From: Corallochytrium limacisporum
Lineage: Eukaryota; Opisthokonta
Assembly (NCBI GenBank): GCA_002811645.1
Contig: PDIP01000133.1
Location: 1 to 24,058 of the forward strand
Reading direction: 5' to 3'
Length of the DNA: 24,058 nt
Shown here: piece by piece, positions 6,857 through 16,347 of the stretch
Numbering within the stretch: position 1 is the stretch's first letter
Layout of the letters: each line of letters opens with the position of its first letter
The notes under the pieces: generated by a model
Seen by the model: the letters and a program-made list of their open reading frames with translations, nothing else
Databases searched by the model: none
Told to the model about the DNA's origin: nothing
Made by a program: the position numbers and the translations under genes

Positions 6857-9724
6857 TCAGAAGGGGATGCGAGTATTCCAGTAGTACTCCAAGAAGCGTG
6901 GCATGTGGCTGCTCATAACCTTGCCAACCTGACCAATGCGTGACGAATGTACATCACGAAAGCCTGTGGCAAACACACTGAGGCAGTCTTCAACAGCCTT
7001 ATCCACTGTGAGGATTTCGACACCCGTCCATGGCCTACTGAAGCCTTCCACAGTATCAGAAACCATATCGGTTTCTACGAGTGGCAAGTATATGTCGGAT
7101 ACCATCACATTGTCAACGCTGGCCTCTGCAGACACTGAGGAAGACAGAGTGCCCAGAGCGCTCTTACTGGCTGCGTAACATCCGAACCATTTGGCGCCGG
7201 TGTTTACGACCTCGGAATTAACGTTGATAATAGCACCAAACCTCTGCGCCCGCATAATGGGTACAATCTTTAGCATGAGGCTGGCGGGACCAAGGTAGTT
7301 AACCGCTACCACTCGAGAGAAGTCGTGCACTCGTTTCTCTTGATCAGCGAATGGGCGAAAGATGCTACGGCCTGCATTGTTGAAGAGCACGTGAATCGTG
7401 CCAAACTGCTCCATCGTCTGTTTGATGAGAGAGTCACAGTCCTCCTCCACGGTCACATCGCAACGCATCAAAAGCACACGATCTCGTCGGCTGCCATTGA
7501 TCTGCAAAATCTCAGCCTTGAGAGTCTCCAGTTTCTCGACACTGCGTGCGCAGATAACAACCTTAGCTTTGGCACGTGCCAGAGCCAAAGCCAGCGCGCG
7601 GCCTATACCACAGCTCGCACCGGTAACGATACAGACGCGGTCACTGACGTACTGCGGGAGAGTGGCCAAGACATTACCATTAGGCACGGATGCAGACGCC
7701 CGGAAAGACGCCCACAGGGTTGGTGCCAACGAAGCCAGATCGACTGCGTTTACTTCCTGCGTGGCACCAATGGCATGGAGAATTCCTTTGGTGTGGGCGG
7801 ATCGAACCTGTACCTCGCTCACGGGACCAGCATACATAACGCCAGCATCGCGGGGAATGCCGAAAATGCCGTTCAACAATCCTCGAGGATCACCCAGCTT
7901 GATCATTTGGTGAATCGGTTCAAAATGAGCTGCTTGGTTAACGCCCATTCTCAGCTCTAGCGCCGCGCTGTCTTCGTCGCTTGGCATGAACTTTGGACCC
8001 AGGCCATTTGCGTCAGCGACCAAATTGAGAAACTGAGAAATTTTCATCTCACAAGATCCGCTGATGTGAAATATTTGAGTGTCCAGGTTGCTCGTGTGAC
8101 TGAGCAAGCTCATTTGCTCCACGGCATCCTCAACCATCATTGGATACATTTTGCCGTCAGCAAGCAACGGCAGCAGTCCGTTCGCGCCAAGCTGTTGTCG
8201 GTGATGATCCGCAAAGTGAAGAAGTCGCAAAGCGGACGTTGCCGGGTACAGTTGACCCTCTCGGTTGCAGAGGATCAGACCGAGACGATACACTCGATAC
8301 CGAAGATCACAGGATTTTCTCAATGCGAGCAACATTTGCTCGGCCAAACAAGACTTGGCGCCAAGCCCAAGGCTGTAGTGAGTCTCTCGCTCCTCGAGAT
8401 CCACATTGGTTTCTGTCAGCTTTTCGAAATGGTCGGTGGTCTCCAGTACACCTAACCCCTGCTGACCAACAGCAAGATGGAAAGTGCACTTCGCTTTGGC
8501 ACAGGCCTTGGCGAGCATAGCAAGCGCATCCAGATCGGTTCGCTCTGTCACGAAATAGTAGACTGCGCAGCCAACTTGAAACTTCTGCGTCATTTTTCTC
8601 CTCATTTTGTTGTTACCTTTGCTCGGTGTGCCGATGTCTGTGATGATGCTGGTCGCCTCACCATTTTCTGTCAGGGTCTGGGCCAGAGCCTTGCTAAGAA
8701 AATCATCGGCTCCATCGTCGAGCACGACGTAGTTCATGGGATACTGAATCATGCTCACATGGGAAGAAAATTCTTCGTCTATGAAATTTGCAGACGCGTG
8801 CTGTGCGCCGCCTGCTTGCTTGTCGAAGTGAGTCCGCTGCACAAACTTGATGTACTCAACCTTCGCAGTCTCTTCAGGCATGCCACGCATTTTGGCCCAA
8901 TAAGGCAGAATATGCTGGTCTATCATGTTCAGATCTTCGGCAGTCATATCATCCGGTACATCACCTTCTGTAGCCTGCTTGAACAGAGCAAAAGTATGCA
9001 TGAAATGGAAACGGCCGTTACGCATGGCATGATACGAGATGCCATGTTCGGCAACTACCTCAGCAACTGCTTCAAATCGTTCTTGCAAGTTAACATCGGT
9101 TTCTCTTGGTTCTGCCTGAATGGTGCCGTCCGCCAGTGTGACTCCAGACCATGGTTCTTGGAAATTTAGCTCCTCAGTTTGTGCCAGGGTAGCCTCGGGG
9201 TTGTCGGGATCGGCCGACACTTTCTTTTGTTTGATATCATTAGATGTCTTTGTGCCAGTTTCCCCTAACATCATTTTGATGTGGTCAATGTAGGCCCGTT
9301 TCGCGGCCGCTTTGCTCATGTCACCCAGCTCTATCCAAGCGTCTCTCATCTTGCGGTCTCGGCCCTTGAGTTTGCTCAAGTCAGCATCGCAAGGGGCTGG
9401 ACCTTCGGTGGCTTGCTTATAGAATGCATATGCTTTTAGCAATTTTGCCACTCCTCCCTTTTTGGCTGCGATCTTGGCGATCTTGGCGCCTGAGGTGGCG
9501 GCTTTTCCCTTCTTTACGTATTCATTAAACTCAGCCTCACTGGTTTCTCCAATTGAACCGGTGGAAGTGCTCCTCTGACCCGATGAAGAGGAGCTGCTCT
9601 TAGTGACACTCATTGCCGATCCGTCAAGACTGTTGCCTTCTGATGCACACTTTCTGACGGTTCGTTTTGGGCTTGCGTCCCCATTGGCCCCCCTAATCTT
9701 TAGCAGAGATCTTACTCTCCTCAT
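6857..9724 (-). CDS. Tandem acyl-CoA-binding / fatty acyl-CoA reductase-like fusion protein
   Basis: Single open frame of 955 residues. Residues 1-60: Arg/Ser-rich leader (a second Met at 38 is an alternative start). About 62-153: acyl-CoA-binding protein domain with FYKQATEG and a later AYI. About 214-300: second, more diverged ACBP domain with LFKQATEG. About 328-600: Rossmann-type domain like the N-terminal half of the AcrA1/Maqu_2507 reductases (YRVYRLGLIL, PMMVEDAVEQM, IFHISG blocks). About 601-690: the linker typical of that family (FGIP, then LW). About 691-955: Acr1-like short-chain dehydrogenase with TGASCGIG at 701-708, NNAG at 782-785, Ser837, Tyr850 and Lys854. The expected role is to bind long-chain acyl-CoA and reduce it to fatty aldehyde and perhaps alcohol with NAD(P)H. 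The first reductase domain has lost its glycine motif and catalytic Tyr (see findings). No C-terminal peroxisome signal is seen. The gene is divergent from the ABCG gene. Confidence 0.92.
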   Translation of the reverse strand: MRRVRSLLKIRGANGDASPKRTVRKCASEGNSLDGSAMSVTKSSSSSSGQRSTSTGSIGETSEAEFNEYVKKGKAATSGAKIAKIAAKKGGVAKLLKAYAFYKQATEGPAPCDADLSKLKGRDRKMRDAWIELGDMSKAAAKRAYIDHIKMMLGETGTKTSNDIKQKKVSADPDNPEATLAQTEELNFQEPWSGVTLADGTIQAEPRETDVNLQERFEAVAEVVAEHGISYHAMRNGRFHFMHTFALFKQATEGDVPDDMTAEDLNMIDQHILPYWAKMRGMPEETAKVEYIKFVQRTHFDKQAGGAQHASANFIDEEFSSHVSMIQYPMNYVVLDDGADDFLSKALAQTLTENGEATSIITDIGTPSKGNNKMRRKMTQKFQVGCAVYYFVTERTDLDALAMLAKACAKAKCTFHLAVGQQGLGVLETTDHFEKLTETNVDLEERETHYSLGLGAKSCLAEQMLLALRKSCDLRYRVYRLGLILCNREGQLYPATSALRLLHFADHHRQQLGANGLLPLLADGKMYPMMVEDAVEQMSLLSHTSNLDTQIFHISGSCEMKISQFLNLVADANGLGPKFMPSDEDSAALELRMGVNQAAHFEPIHQMIKLGDPRGLLNGIFGIPRDAGVMYAGPVSEVQVRSAHTKGILHAIGATQEVNAVDLASLAPTLWASFRASASVPNGNVLATLPQYVSDRVCIVTGASCGIGRALALALARAKAKVVICARSVEKLETLKAEILQINGSRRDRVLLMRCDVTVEEDCDSLIKQTMEQFGTIHVLFNNAGRSIFRPFADQEKRVHDFSRVVAVNYLGPASLMLKIVPIMRAQRFGAIINVNSEVVNTGAKWFGCYAASKSALGTLSSSVSAEASVDNVMVSDIYLPLVETDMVSDTVEGFSRPWTGVEILTVDKAVEDCLSVFATGFRDVHSSRIGQVGKVMSSHMPRFLEYYWNTRIPF

Positions 9725-10428
9725 GGCTTCAGGTTTGTCTTCGTGGATATGTTTGCTCCGTATCTAGGATGAAAGTCAACGTTAAGATGCTCCTGAACTT
9801 CGTGATCTCAAGTAAAATAGACATAAAATACCTTTATGAGTCATTACCGAACGTAACGTGCTACAACATGAACACAAACGTGAATGAATTAGTCGTCCCA
9901 GACACAGTCGTCCTGGCTTTCCCCCCTTTTCCCTGCCTCAGCCACCTACGCCGAACTCCTTCCTTTTGGGGGAGAGTTCCTTCTACTTGGGCAACTCAAG
10001 GTACGAAAGATGGAACAGTCCGAGCAAGGAGGGAGATTGGTCGTCCGTATGTTCTTAGGGCGCACGCCCATTAGATTAATGTCTGAGTCACGGAACATTA
10101 ACTATTACCCCCGTACCAATTTTGTTTCGTCGCAAGAACGCGAAAACGTGCGATGTCTCGATATCGATAGCAGAATAGTGACACATCCTTCACATTCTCT
10201 CGTGATCGAAACACAGTCAAGACACGTATTACCAACCAAGTTGTGTACGCAAAATCCATTACACGGGGCACTAACCTCAATATCGTTTTGTGTTTTCCTC
10301 ACCCTTGCTCCAATCAATGGTATACCCTGCGGCCGAATACGTGGCCAAGGAGTGGCGTCACAGATGGTTGAACGCTGAACGGGGAGGAAGAATTGGGGAG
10401 GTGCCTTACGGCCCGAGGAGGAAAGGGG

Positions 10429-10447
10429 CCCCCGGGGGGGGGGGGGG
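10429..10447. repeat. C5G14 tract
   Basis: Five C followed by fourteen G, directly after aaagggg. Same type as the other C-to-G junctions. Confidence 0.8.
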
Positions 10448-11025
10448 CCTACGATGTGCTGCGCCTGAGGATACTCCAGAAAGCGCTCGCTTTCGCGAGA
10501 AAGACGTTTTCTTCTACGACCCGGACAGATTCAGGTGGCCACGCCGCTTGGTTTTCTACTTCGGACTTGCCAGGTTTAGAATGGCGAACAAAATCGCGCT
10601 TAAAAAAAATATTTCCGCGGAGTACGGTACGCGGACTATCCAAGTACGAGACCTTACCTAACGTAAGGAGAACTTTGTGACGGTCGGACAGGAACAAGTG
10701 ATTGCTGAAGAAAGATCGTCTTCTTGCCCCGAAAGTCTTACATCTCGGAATTCGCAATCTGGAACGTCTACACGCGTTACCATTAACTATGGGAGCGAGA
10801 ACGTCGGGTTGGCTGCCTTCACTCTTGCAACATGCGATTACTTCATGGAAATCTTCAGGGTGCCCCCATTTTAGGATCAATGCTACCACCACCGTGCTAC
10901 CATCAACAGGCAACCTCCAGTGCTACCAAAGTCGCCCCGGCAGATGGCAAGCCCTTGGTATTCCCTGCATGGGCACGGGCCGTGGGGCCCCTAAGTAGCT
11001 TCTCGCCCGGCCCCCCCCCCCCCCC

Positions 11026-11236
11026 NNNNNNNNNNNNNNNNNNNNNNNNNNNNNNNNNNNNNNNNNNNNNNNNNNNNNNNNNNNNNNNNNNNNNNNNNNN
11101 NNNNNNNNNNNNNNNNNNNNNNNNNNNNNNNNNNNNNNNNNNNNNNNNNNNNNNNNNNNNNNNNNNNNNNNNNNNNNNNNNNNNNNNNNNNNNNNNNNNN
11201 NNNNNNNNNNNNNNNNNNNNNNNNNNNNNNNNNNNN
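11026..11236. other. Assembly gap (211 N)
   Basis: Unknown bases flanked by C15 on the left and C8 on the right. The 10-mer agtagcttct occurs on both sides (10994-11003 and 11252-11261), followed in each case by a C-rich stretch. Confidence 0.99.
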
Positions 11237-11460
11237 CCCCCCCCACCATTTAGTAGCTTCTGTCCTCCCGCCCCCGGGTTGCCTTTGGGGGGAGGGGGGG
11301 AACCCCTTCCGCCCACAACCCAACCCGCGGCCTGGGTGTCGTTGCCACAACACATTGCAGACGACTTGGATACAAGCTGGATTTGTCGTGGTAGCAATCT
11401 CAATCTGGAGACAAATTCAAAGACAAACATTGCTCTGCCACTAGTAAGTAGTAATTCAAA

Positions 11461-11466
11461 TATATA
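11461..11466 (+). promoter_or_regulatory. TATA-like box of the ABCG transporter gene
   Basis: TATATA in an AT-rich context, 145 bases upstream of the ATG at 11606. This is a weak call because such sequences are common in AT-rich DNA. Confidence 0.3.
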
Positions 11467-11605
11467 CTGTTTCTTGTATTTATGGATATGGATCATTGTC
11501 AGTGACGACAAGGGGGCCGACAAAGCAGGCGAGTTCAAAATGATCTGTCTCGTAATACTCGACATGTAATGGCTTGATAAATCGTTATTCACAAAATTGG
11601 AGACA

Positions 11606-14600
11606 ATGGATAGCTCTACAAGAAATAGAACACTATTTTCTTTCAAGAAACTGAAGGTGTATGCTGGAAGTCGTCAGATTCTGCACGGTGTTTCTGGTCA
11701 TGTTGGCGAAGGGGAACTCATGGCAATTATGGGCCCCAGTGGGGCGGGCAAGAGCACACTACTGAGTACTTTAGTAGGTGCAGCAAACGCAAATCTTGAA
11801 TATTCGGGTACCATTGAGGCCATTTCTGGTAGAGACAAGCAAATTGTGTTAGACTACGAGAAAAGAACAGACAGATTGTTGGGAGCACGGAAACTACGAG
11901 ACTGCGTTGGGTTCGTGCCTCAGGAAGATATCCTGGTCGGGTCATTGACGGTGGAAGAAACCATCCAATTCAGGGAATGGTTGTATAAGATTGAACCTTC
12001 TCAAGACGAGGTTAACAATTTGATCAACTCTGTGGGCCTCTCCCATGCCAAAGACACCATTATCGGTACCGTGTTAAGGAAAGGCGTCAGTGGAGGAGAG
12101 AAGCGCCGCGTTAGTGTGGCTGCAGAGATGGCAAGTTGTGCCAAGACCCTGATCTTGGACGAGCCTACTTCAGGTCTCGATGCTGCGACCTCATACAGTC
12201 TGCTTTTGGAGCTAAGAAGCCTGGCACAACAAAAAGGGCTGGCTGTAATCGTGACCATCCATCAGCCATCCTATGACCTTTTCAGACTCTTTGACAAGCT
12301 GTTGCTGCTCACCAGTGGACATGTGGCCTTCTGCGGGCCCCTTGACGAATGTGCGGAGTGGATGCATGATACTCTGGACATTACACCACCCAAAGGTATC
12401 ACGCTGCCAGAGTTCTACCTTGATCTCGTTGATCCTACCCTGCGTCAGGAAAAAGATAGCACACAGAAGCAGACGGACCCCGACACCGAATACCTCGACA
12501 TTGACAGTTTTCATGACCAGTATCCAACACCACGTACTGTTATTGACGCATTTAACCGAAGTCCTTACCGCGAGATCAACGATACAATCTCATTGTTGCA
12601 GCAGAGCGACGATGACAGTGACTACAGCGGGCGTGATAGCTTACCTACCACAAGCCTTAGTATCACCAGTGCAGGTTGTGAACCCGTATCATGGTTCCGT
12701 AGATTCCAAATCTTGCTATGGCGCCAAAGCGTACAGGCTACGAGAGATGTGGTTAAATTTGGGCTGGTGATTTGCGCGTACGTCGTGTTCCTCTTCATCG
12801 TTGGCCTGCTTTACCACAACGTCGAAGTTGCAATGTCACAAACGTTTGCCTACGACGGCTCCATTGCCTGGCCTGTCCTCCTCATATACGGCGCAATGCT
12901 TTTCCGTGCCCCAGAGATTCAGGAGCTGCGCATTCAAACCGATAGCGAGCGCCGTAAGGGATTGTATGGACCGCTGGCCTGGTTTCTACCATGGCTTGTG
13001 ATCACCATTGTGCTAGTGGTTGTTATGGTCACAAGCGGCTTGGCGATTACGTTCTGGCTTTTGCCATCAAAAAATACTGCAAGCGGTTTCTTTGCGACTC
13101 TACTGGGCAACATCCTTGTTGGCATTTACAGCAGTGCCCTTGTGTTCTTCTGCAGCGGCCTAACGAGGAATGCATCATTTGCGCTGGTCTTTGCTGTAAC
13201 CTTCCTGGTCTTCAGCGTGTCCATCAATAGCTTCCTGCATTTGCCCGTAAACACCAGTGAGGTCTGGCAACACATAGACAAGATTACGGTTCTGGGCCAG
13301 GCAATGCCTATGATTCGTCAGGTGTCGTTTTCAGAGCAACAATTTCTGTGCGACACGCAGATTCTCCCTGATCCCACGGCACCGCAAGGACAGACACAGT
13401 ATCTCTGTCTCAGTGAATTTGGCGGTCATTTTCTGGAAGCCTTTGTCGGAGAGGACGGCCAGGTGTACGTGGAAGGTGATGAGGTTCTGAGCGTTCTGTA
13501 TCTGGATGATTCAAGTGAAATAGGCCTCCAGACTGTCTACATATTGTTAATGTCAGCGGGACTGCTGCTTGGGGGGCTCGTTTTGAATGATTTGTTCTTG
13601 AGGAATCAGCTTCTTGAGGTTCTTCCGACCCTCAGCGGCTGCCGTCCGCGGAAGAGGTTGCCATCGCTGAAGAAACAGTCACAACAGTCAGAAACCAGAC
13701 AGCTGACAGGTCTTGCCACCACGAACAATGACGACGTTACCGATATGCAAAGCGGTGACGTAGAGGCTAGTCAACCACCGGGATCGGTGAACGAACTGAA
13801 AGCATGGTCTGACGGGTGCCCGTCAAAAAATCTCGATGTGATCAACCCTCTGGAAGCGATTGAGGAGATCACTTGCATTGGTTGTAAATATTGCCAGGTC
13901 CCACGTCGTGAACTCGTTAGAGTTTCTGTGCTTGACTTCCCATTGAAGAACCACTTCCGGTTTGAGGACATCTCAGTCAGCGTGACGATAAAAACTAAGG
14001 ATGGTCCGGAGGGCTCCCGAAAAAAGAAGCACGAGAAGAAGATCCTTAAGGCTGTTAGTGGAGAACTCTTCGCCGGAGAAGTCATGGCTATTCTTGGCGC
14101 GTCCGGTGCTGGCAAATCTACACTTTTCAATGTCCTGAGCGGTCGGAAGAACGGTGCCAGTTACCATAATATGGATGGCAGCATCTTGCTCAATGGTAGA
14201 GCTGTGTCGTCTGAGGATCTTGTGTACGTCGAGCAGTTCAACCTTTTCTATGACATCCTCACCATTGCGGAAACATTGGAGCAAACCTTTGCTCTTAACA
14301 AACTAAAAACAGACAAACTTCTGCGAGGTTTCTCTAGTGTCAAGGAGCTACTCATGGACCTGAAACTCCTGAACGCTCACAACCTACGGGTTGGTCGCGA
14401 GGCAAGTGGAGGTCAGCGTAAGAGGGTGGCCGTTGGCAAGTTCTTGAATCCGGGTCGGAAACCGGTCCTCTTCCTGGACGAGCCTACCACCGGCCTCGAT
14501 TCCACAACGGCTTACCGGCTTACATCCTTCATCCAGCGGTTGGCTAAGGAGTACGGTCTTTGCGTGATCATGACTGTCCACCAACCTGGCTCACGTGTCA

Positions 14601-15688
14601 TGGGAAATTTCGACCGGGTAGCTTTTCTGCGGAAGGGCGAAATGGAGTTCTGTGGCCAACTGGAGGATTTACCGACGTGGATGAAGGACAACGGGTTGCA
14701 ACCGGCAGGGCACCAAAGTGATGAGGACTACATTTTGTCCGTGTTGGAGAACCCCGACCGCCAATTGATCCGTCAAGTGCACTTGATAAATCAACCACCC
14801 TCACCTGTGGCAAGCTCTCCTGCTGCTACTGGATGTTGTTGGTGGCTGCCCGACCGCCGGGCAGTGCTTATTCTGCTGAAACGACAGGTGATATCTGACT
14901 TCCGCGACCCCGGGGTCTTCATGGCGCGGTTTGTCTTCTTTGTAATGACGGCCATTCTCGTGGGTCTGGTTGACTTTGGCCATGGTAGTGATTCCGGTGC
15001 TCAAGGTATCAGCTCGTTTGTGTCCGTCAGTGCTATTTGGATGTTCCTGCTTGCTTTCTCCAATATTCTCAGTGTTCCGGCACAGAGCAAGTTGCGCCGC
15101 ATCATCGGTAGCGAGATTCTCAACAATCTCTACACACCCCTGGAACTTTGGGTGGCGCGACTGGTATCTTCGGTGTTTCAGAACGTTTTGTTATCAGCTG
15201 TTTTTACGCTGATCGCTTTGCCTATGGTTGGCTATAACTGGGCAACGTATGGGGAGATTTTCCTCCTGTCACTGTTACATGCATGTGTTACCGCTGCCTT
15301 CGTAGACGCCTTCAGTGCCATTATCCCCTGGGATATCGTTGTCATGTTGGTAGGTGTCTTGTATGCCGGTTTGCTTGGTGCGGTCACTCCTTGGTGTCTG
15401 CCCACGGCCATCCTACCAGGTTGGTTGGTGTGGATCCAGTATGCATTGCCAAGCAGATACTTTGTTGAAGGGTTCCTCCTTGTTGTCAGTTCAGGGCGTA
15501 CTTTCACCATGGCAATCCCCGGTGGGGGCGTCATGACCGTCTCGGACACCTATGTTCAGGAAGATATCTTCTCAGCACGTTCATTGACGGTACCAGAGAA
15601 TATGCTAGTATTGTTTGGCATGTTTGTGGCCGGACAATTGATTGTTCTTGTTGCCGACACTCTCAAGATCCAACGCCAGAGGCTATAG
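11606..15688 (+). CDS. Full-size ABCG (WHITE/PDR-type) ABC transporter
   Basis: Uninterrupted frame of 1360 residues from the ATG at 11606; the frame opens slightly earlier at a TTG, which I do not use. The order is NBD1-TMD1-NBD2-TMD2, nucleotide-binding domain first, as in the ABCG family. NBD1: Walker A GPSGAGKST 43-51, signature VSGGEKRR from 161, Walker B Asp185-Glu186, switch His219. TMD1: about six hydrophobic segments between 383 and 660, with a large loop before the last. The linker (about 665-800) is polar and carries CIGCKYC at 757-763. NBD2: Walker A GASGAGKST 831-839, signature ASGGQRKR from 933, Asp958-Glu959, His992. TMD2: about six segments from 1106 to the C-terminus. Both ATP sites look intact, unlike many fungal PDR pumps. 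Family members sit in the plasma membrane and export lipids, waxes, terpenoids or drugs; the substrate here is unknown. Divergent from the acyl-CoA reductase fusion. Confidence 0.95.
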   Translation: MDSSTRNRTLFSFKKLKVYAGSRQILHGVSGHVGEGELMAIMGPSGAGKSTLLSTLVGAANANLEYSGTIEAISGRDKQIVLDYEKRTDRLLGARKLRDCVGFVPQEDILVGSLTVEETIQFREWLYKIEPSQDEVNNLINSVGLSHAKDTIIGTVLRKGVSGGEKRRVSVAAEMASCAKTLILDEPTSGLDAATSYSLLLELRSLAQQKGLAVIVTIHQPSYDLFRLFDKLLLLTSGHVAFCGPLDECAEWMHDTLDITPPKGITLPEFYLDLVDPTLRQEKDSTQKQTDPDTEYLDIDSFHDQYPTPRTVIDAFNRSPYREINDTISLLQQSDDDSDYSGRDSLPTTSLSITSAGCEPVSWFRRFQILLWRQSVQATRDVVKFGLVICAYVVFLFIVGLLYHNVEVAMSQTFAYDGSIAWPVLLIYGAMLFRAPEIQELRIQTDSERRKGLYGPLAWFLPWLVITIVLVVVMVTSGLAITFWLLPSKNTASGFFATLLGNILVGIYSSALVFFCSGLTRNASFALVFAVTFLVFSVSINSFLHLPVNTSEVWQHIDKITVLGQAMPMIRQVSFSEQQFLCDTQILPDPTAPQGQTQYLCLSEFGGHFLEAFVGEDGQVYVEGDEVLSVLYLDDSSEIGLQTVYILLMSAGLLLGGLVLNDLFLRNQLLEVLPTLSGCRPRKRLPSLKKQSQQSETRQLTGLATTNNDDVTDMQSGDVEASQPPGSVNELKAWSDGCPSKNLDVINPLEAIEEITCIGCKYCQVPRRELVRVSVLDFPLKNHFRFEDISVSVTIKTKDGPEGSRKKKHEKKILKAVSGELFAGEVMAILGASGAGKSTLFNVLSGRKNGASYHNMDGSILLNGRAVSSEDLVYVEQFNLFYDILTIAETLEQTFALNKLKTDKLLRGFSSVKELLMDLKLLNAHNLRVGREASGGQRKRVAVGKFLNPGRKPVLFLDEPTTGLDSTTAYRLTSFIQRLAKEYGLCVIMTVHQPGSRVMGNFDRVAFLRKGEMEFCGQLEDLPTWMKDNGLQPAGHQSDEDYILSVLENPDRQLIRQVHLINQPPSPVASSPAATGCCWWLPDRRAVLILLKRQVISDFRDPGVFMARFVFFVMTAILVGLVDFGHGSDSGAQGISSFVSVSAIWMFLLAFSNILSVPAQSKLRRIIGSEILNNLYTPLELWVARLVSSVFQNVLLSAVFTLIALPMVGYNWATYGEIFLLSLLHACVTAAFVDAFSAIIPWDIVVMLVGVLYAGLLGAVTPWCLPTAILPGWLVWIQYALPSRYFVEGFLLVVSSGRTFTMAIPGGGVMTVSDTYVQEDIFSARSLTVPENMLVLFGMFVAGQLIVLVADTLKIQRQRL

Positions 15689-15717
15689 AATGGAAAGACC
15701 AGTAGGGCATTTTTCCT

Positions 15718-15723
15718 ATTAAA
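15718..15723 (+). terminator. Possible poly(A) signal ATTAAA for the ABCG gene
   Basis: Common variant of AATAAA, 30 bases after the stop codon in an AT-rich stretch. Confidence 0.3.
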
Positions 15724-15901
15724 TTACAATGTATACTAAGATTAGTTATGTCCCTATCGAGTACTCAGCAGTGTTCTTGCAATAAGATATTGTCTGCCCG
15801 CAAGATTGTGTTCGTAGTCCTGCTGTTTGTGTGATGAATGGCCGATCTCTTAGTAAATTCTCCTTGGGGCCCGACATACGCGCACTTACCCATCCCCAAG
15901 G

Positions 15902-15919
15902 CCCCCCCCCCGGGGGGGG
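15902..15919. repeat. C10G8 palindrome
   Basis: Ten C followed directly by eight G; a perfect hairpin or cruciform candidate. Confidence 0.85.
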
Positions 15920-16022
15920 CAAAGTGATCGCCTTTGATTCGTATTCATATTTGAGTCCCTTCCTGGAAAACGGCCCGGGCGGGGAGCCTACGAGGCAGGC
16001 CGTAAACGGCGATTTCGCTTGG

Positions 16023-16040
16023 CCCCCCCCCCAGAGGGGG
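16023..16040. repeat. C10-AGA-G5 inverted tract
   Basis: Ten C, a 3-base spacer and five G; same type as the tract 120 bases upstream. Confidence 0.75.
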
Positions 16041-16347
16041 CGGCTTAACCAAACTGACCGCCGCCTCCTTCCCCCCTCCTCCCTTCTTCTTCGGGGCGTA
16101 CGGGGCCTATTTTTAAAAAGAGCTTGCTCTCCACGGAGTCCGCGGGTGGAAATTGATTAGTAGTGAATGAGATTTGTATTTCGTGTTTGTTGGTGAAGTA
16201 TGTTGACAGTGAAATGTGATGGTGTTTTGGGTAGTGAACAAATGCTGAAGGGAACCAAAACCACTGAGAGAGGATTTTGGGACGGCCTTACGTAAATGTG
16301 ACGAGGATGTCCAGTTGACAAATTGCATGGAGGACTTCTCCGCTCTA

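Larger units (their letters stand above)
9725..11605. other. Divergent intergenic region with assembly gap
   Basis: 1.9 kb between the starts of the reductase fusion (minus) and the ABCG transporter (plus), so it should hold both promoters. On the reductase side an AT-rich block around 9815-9836 could serve as a TATA region (weak). No gene is supported; apparent frames at 10832-11646 run through the N block. Confidence 0.6.
15689..16347. other. Convergent intergenic region with two C/G tracts
   Basis: Lies between two convergent genes. It holds C/G palindromes at 15902 and 16023 and a C/T-rich run at about 16063-16092. No gene is supported. Confidence 0.6.

Noticed and set aside
8477-9169. 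230-residue open frame on the plus strand
   Set aside because: It lies wholly antisense to the ACBP-reductase gene, whose domains are clear; no domain of its own is seen. The frames at 7325-7960 and 8066-8455 are rejected for the same reason.
9837-10090. Two TGAGTCA (bZIP/AP-1-like) motifs in the divergent promoter region, at 9837 and 10084
   Set aside because: The same 7-mer occurs elsewhere in the window (for example 533 and 18547) at about the frequency expected by chance.
10832-11646. Frames of about 245 residues on both strands
   Set aside because: They exist only because the 211 N are read as unknown residues; the flanking parts are low-complexity Pro/Gly.
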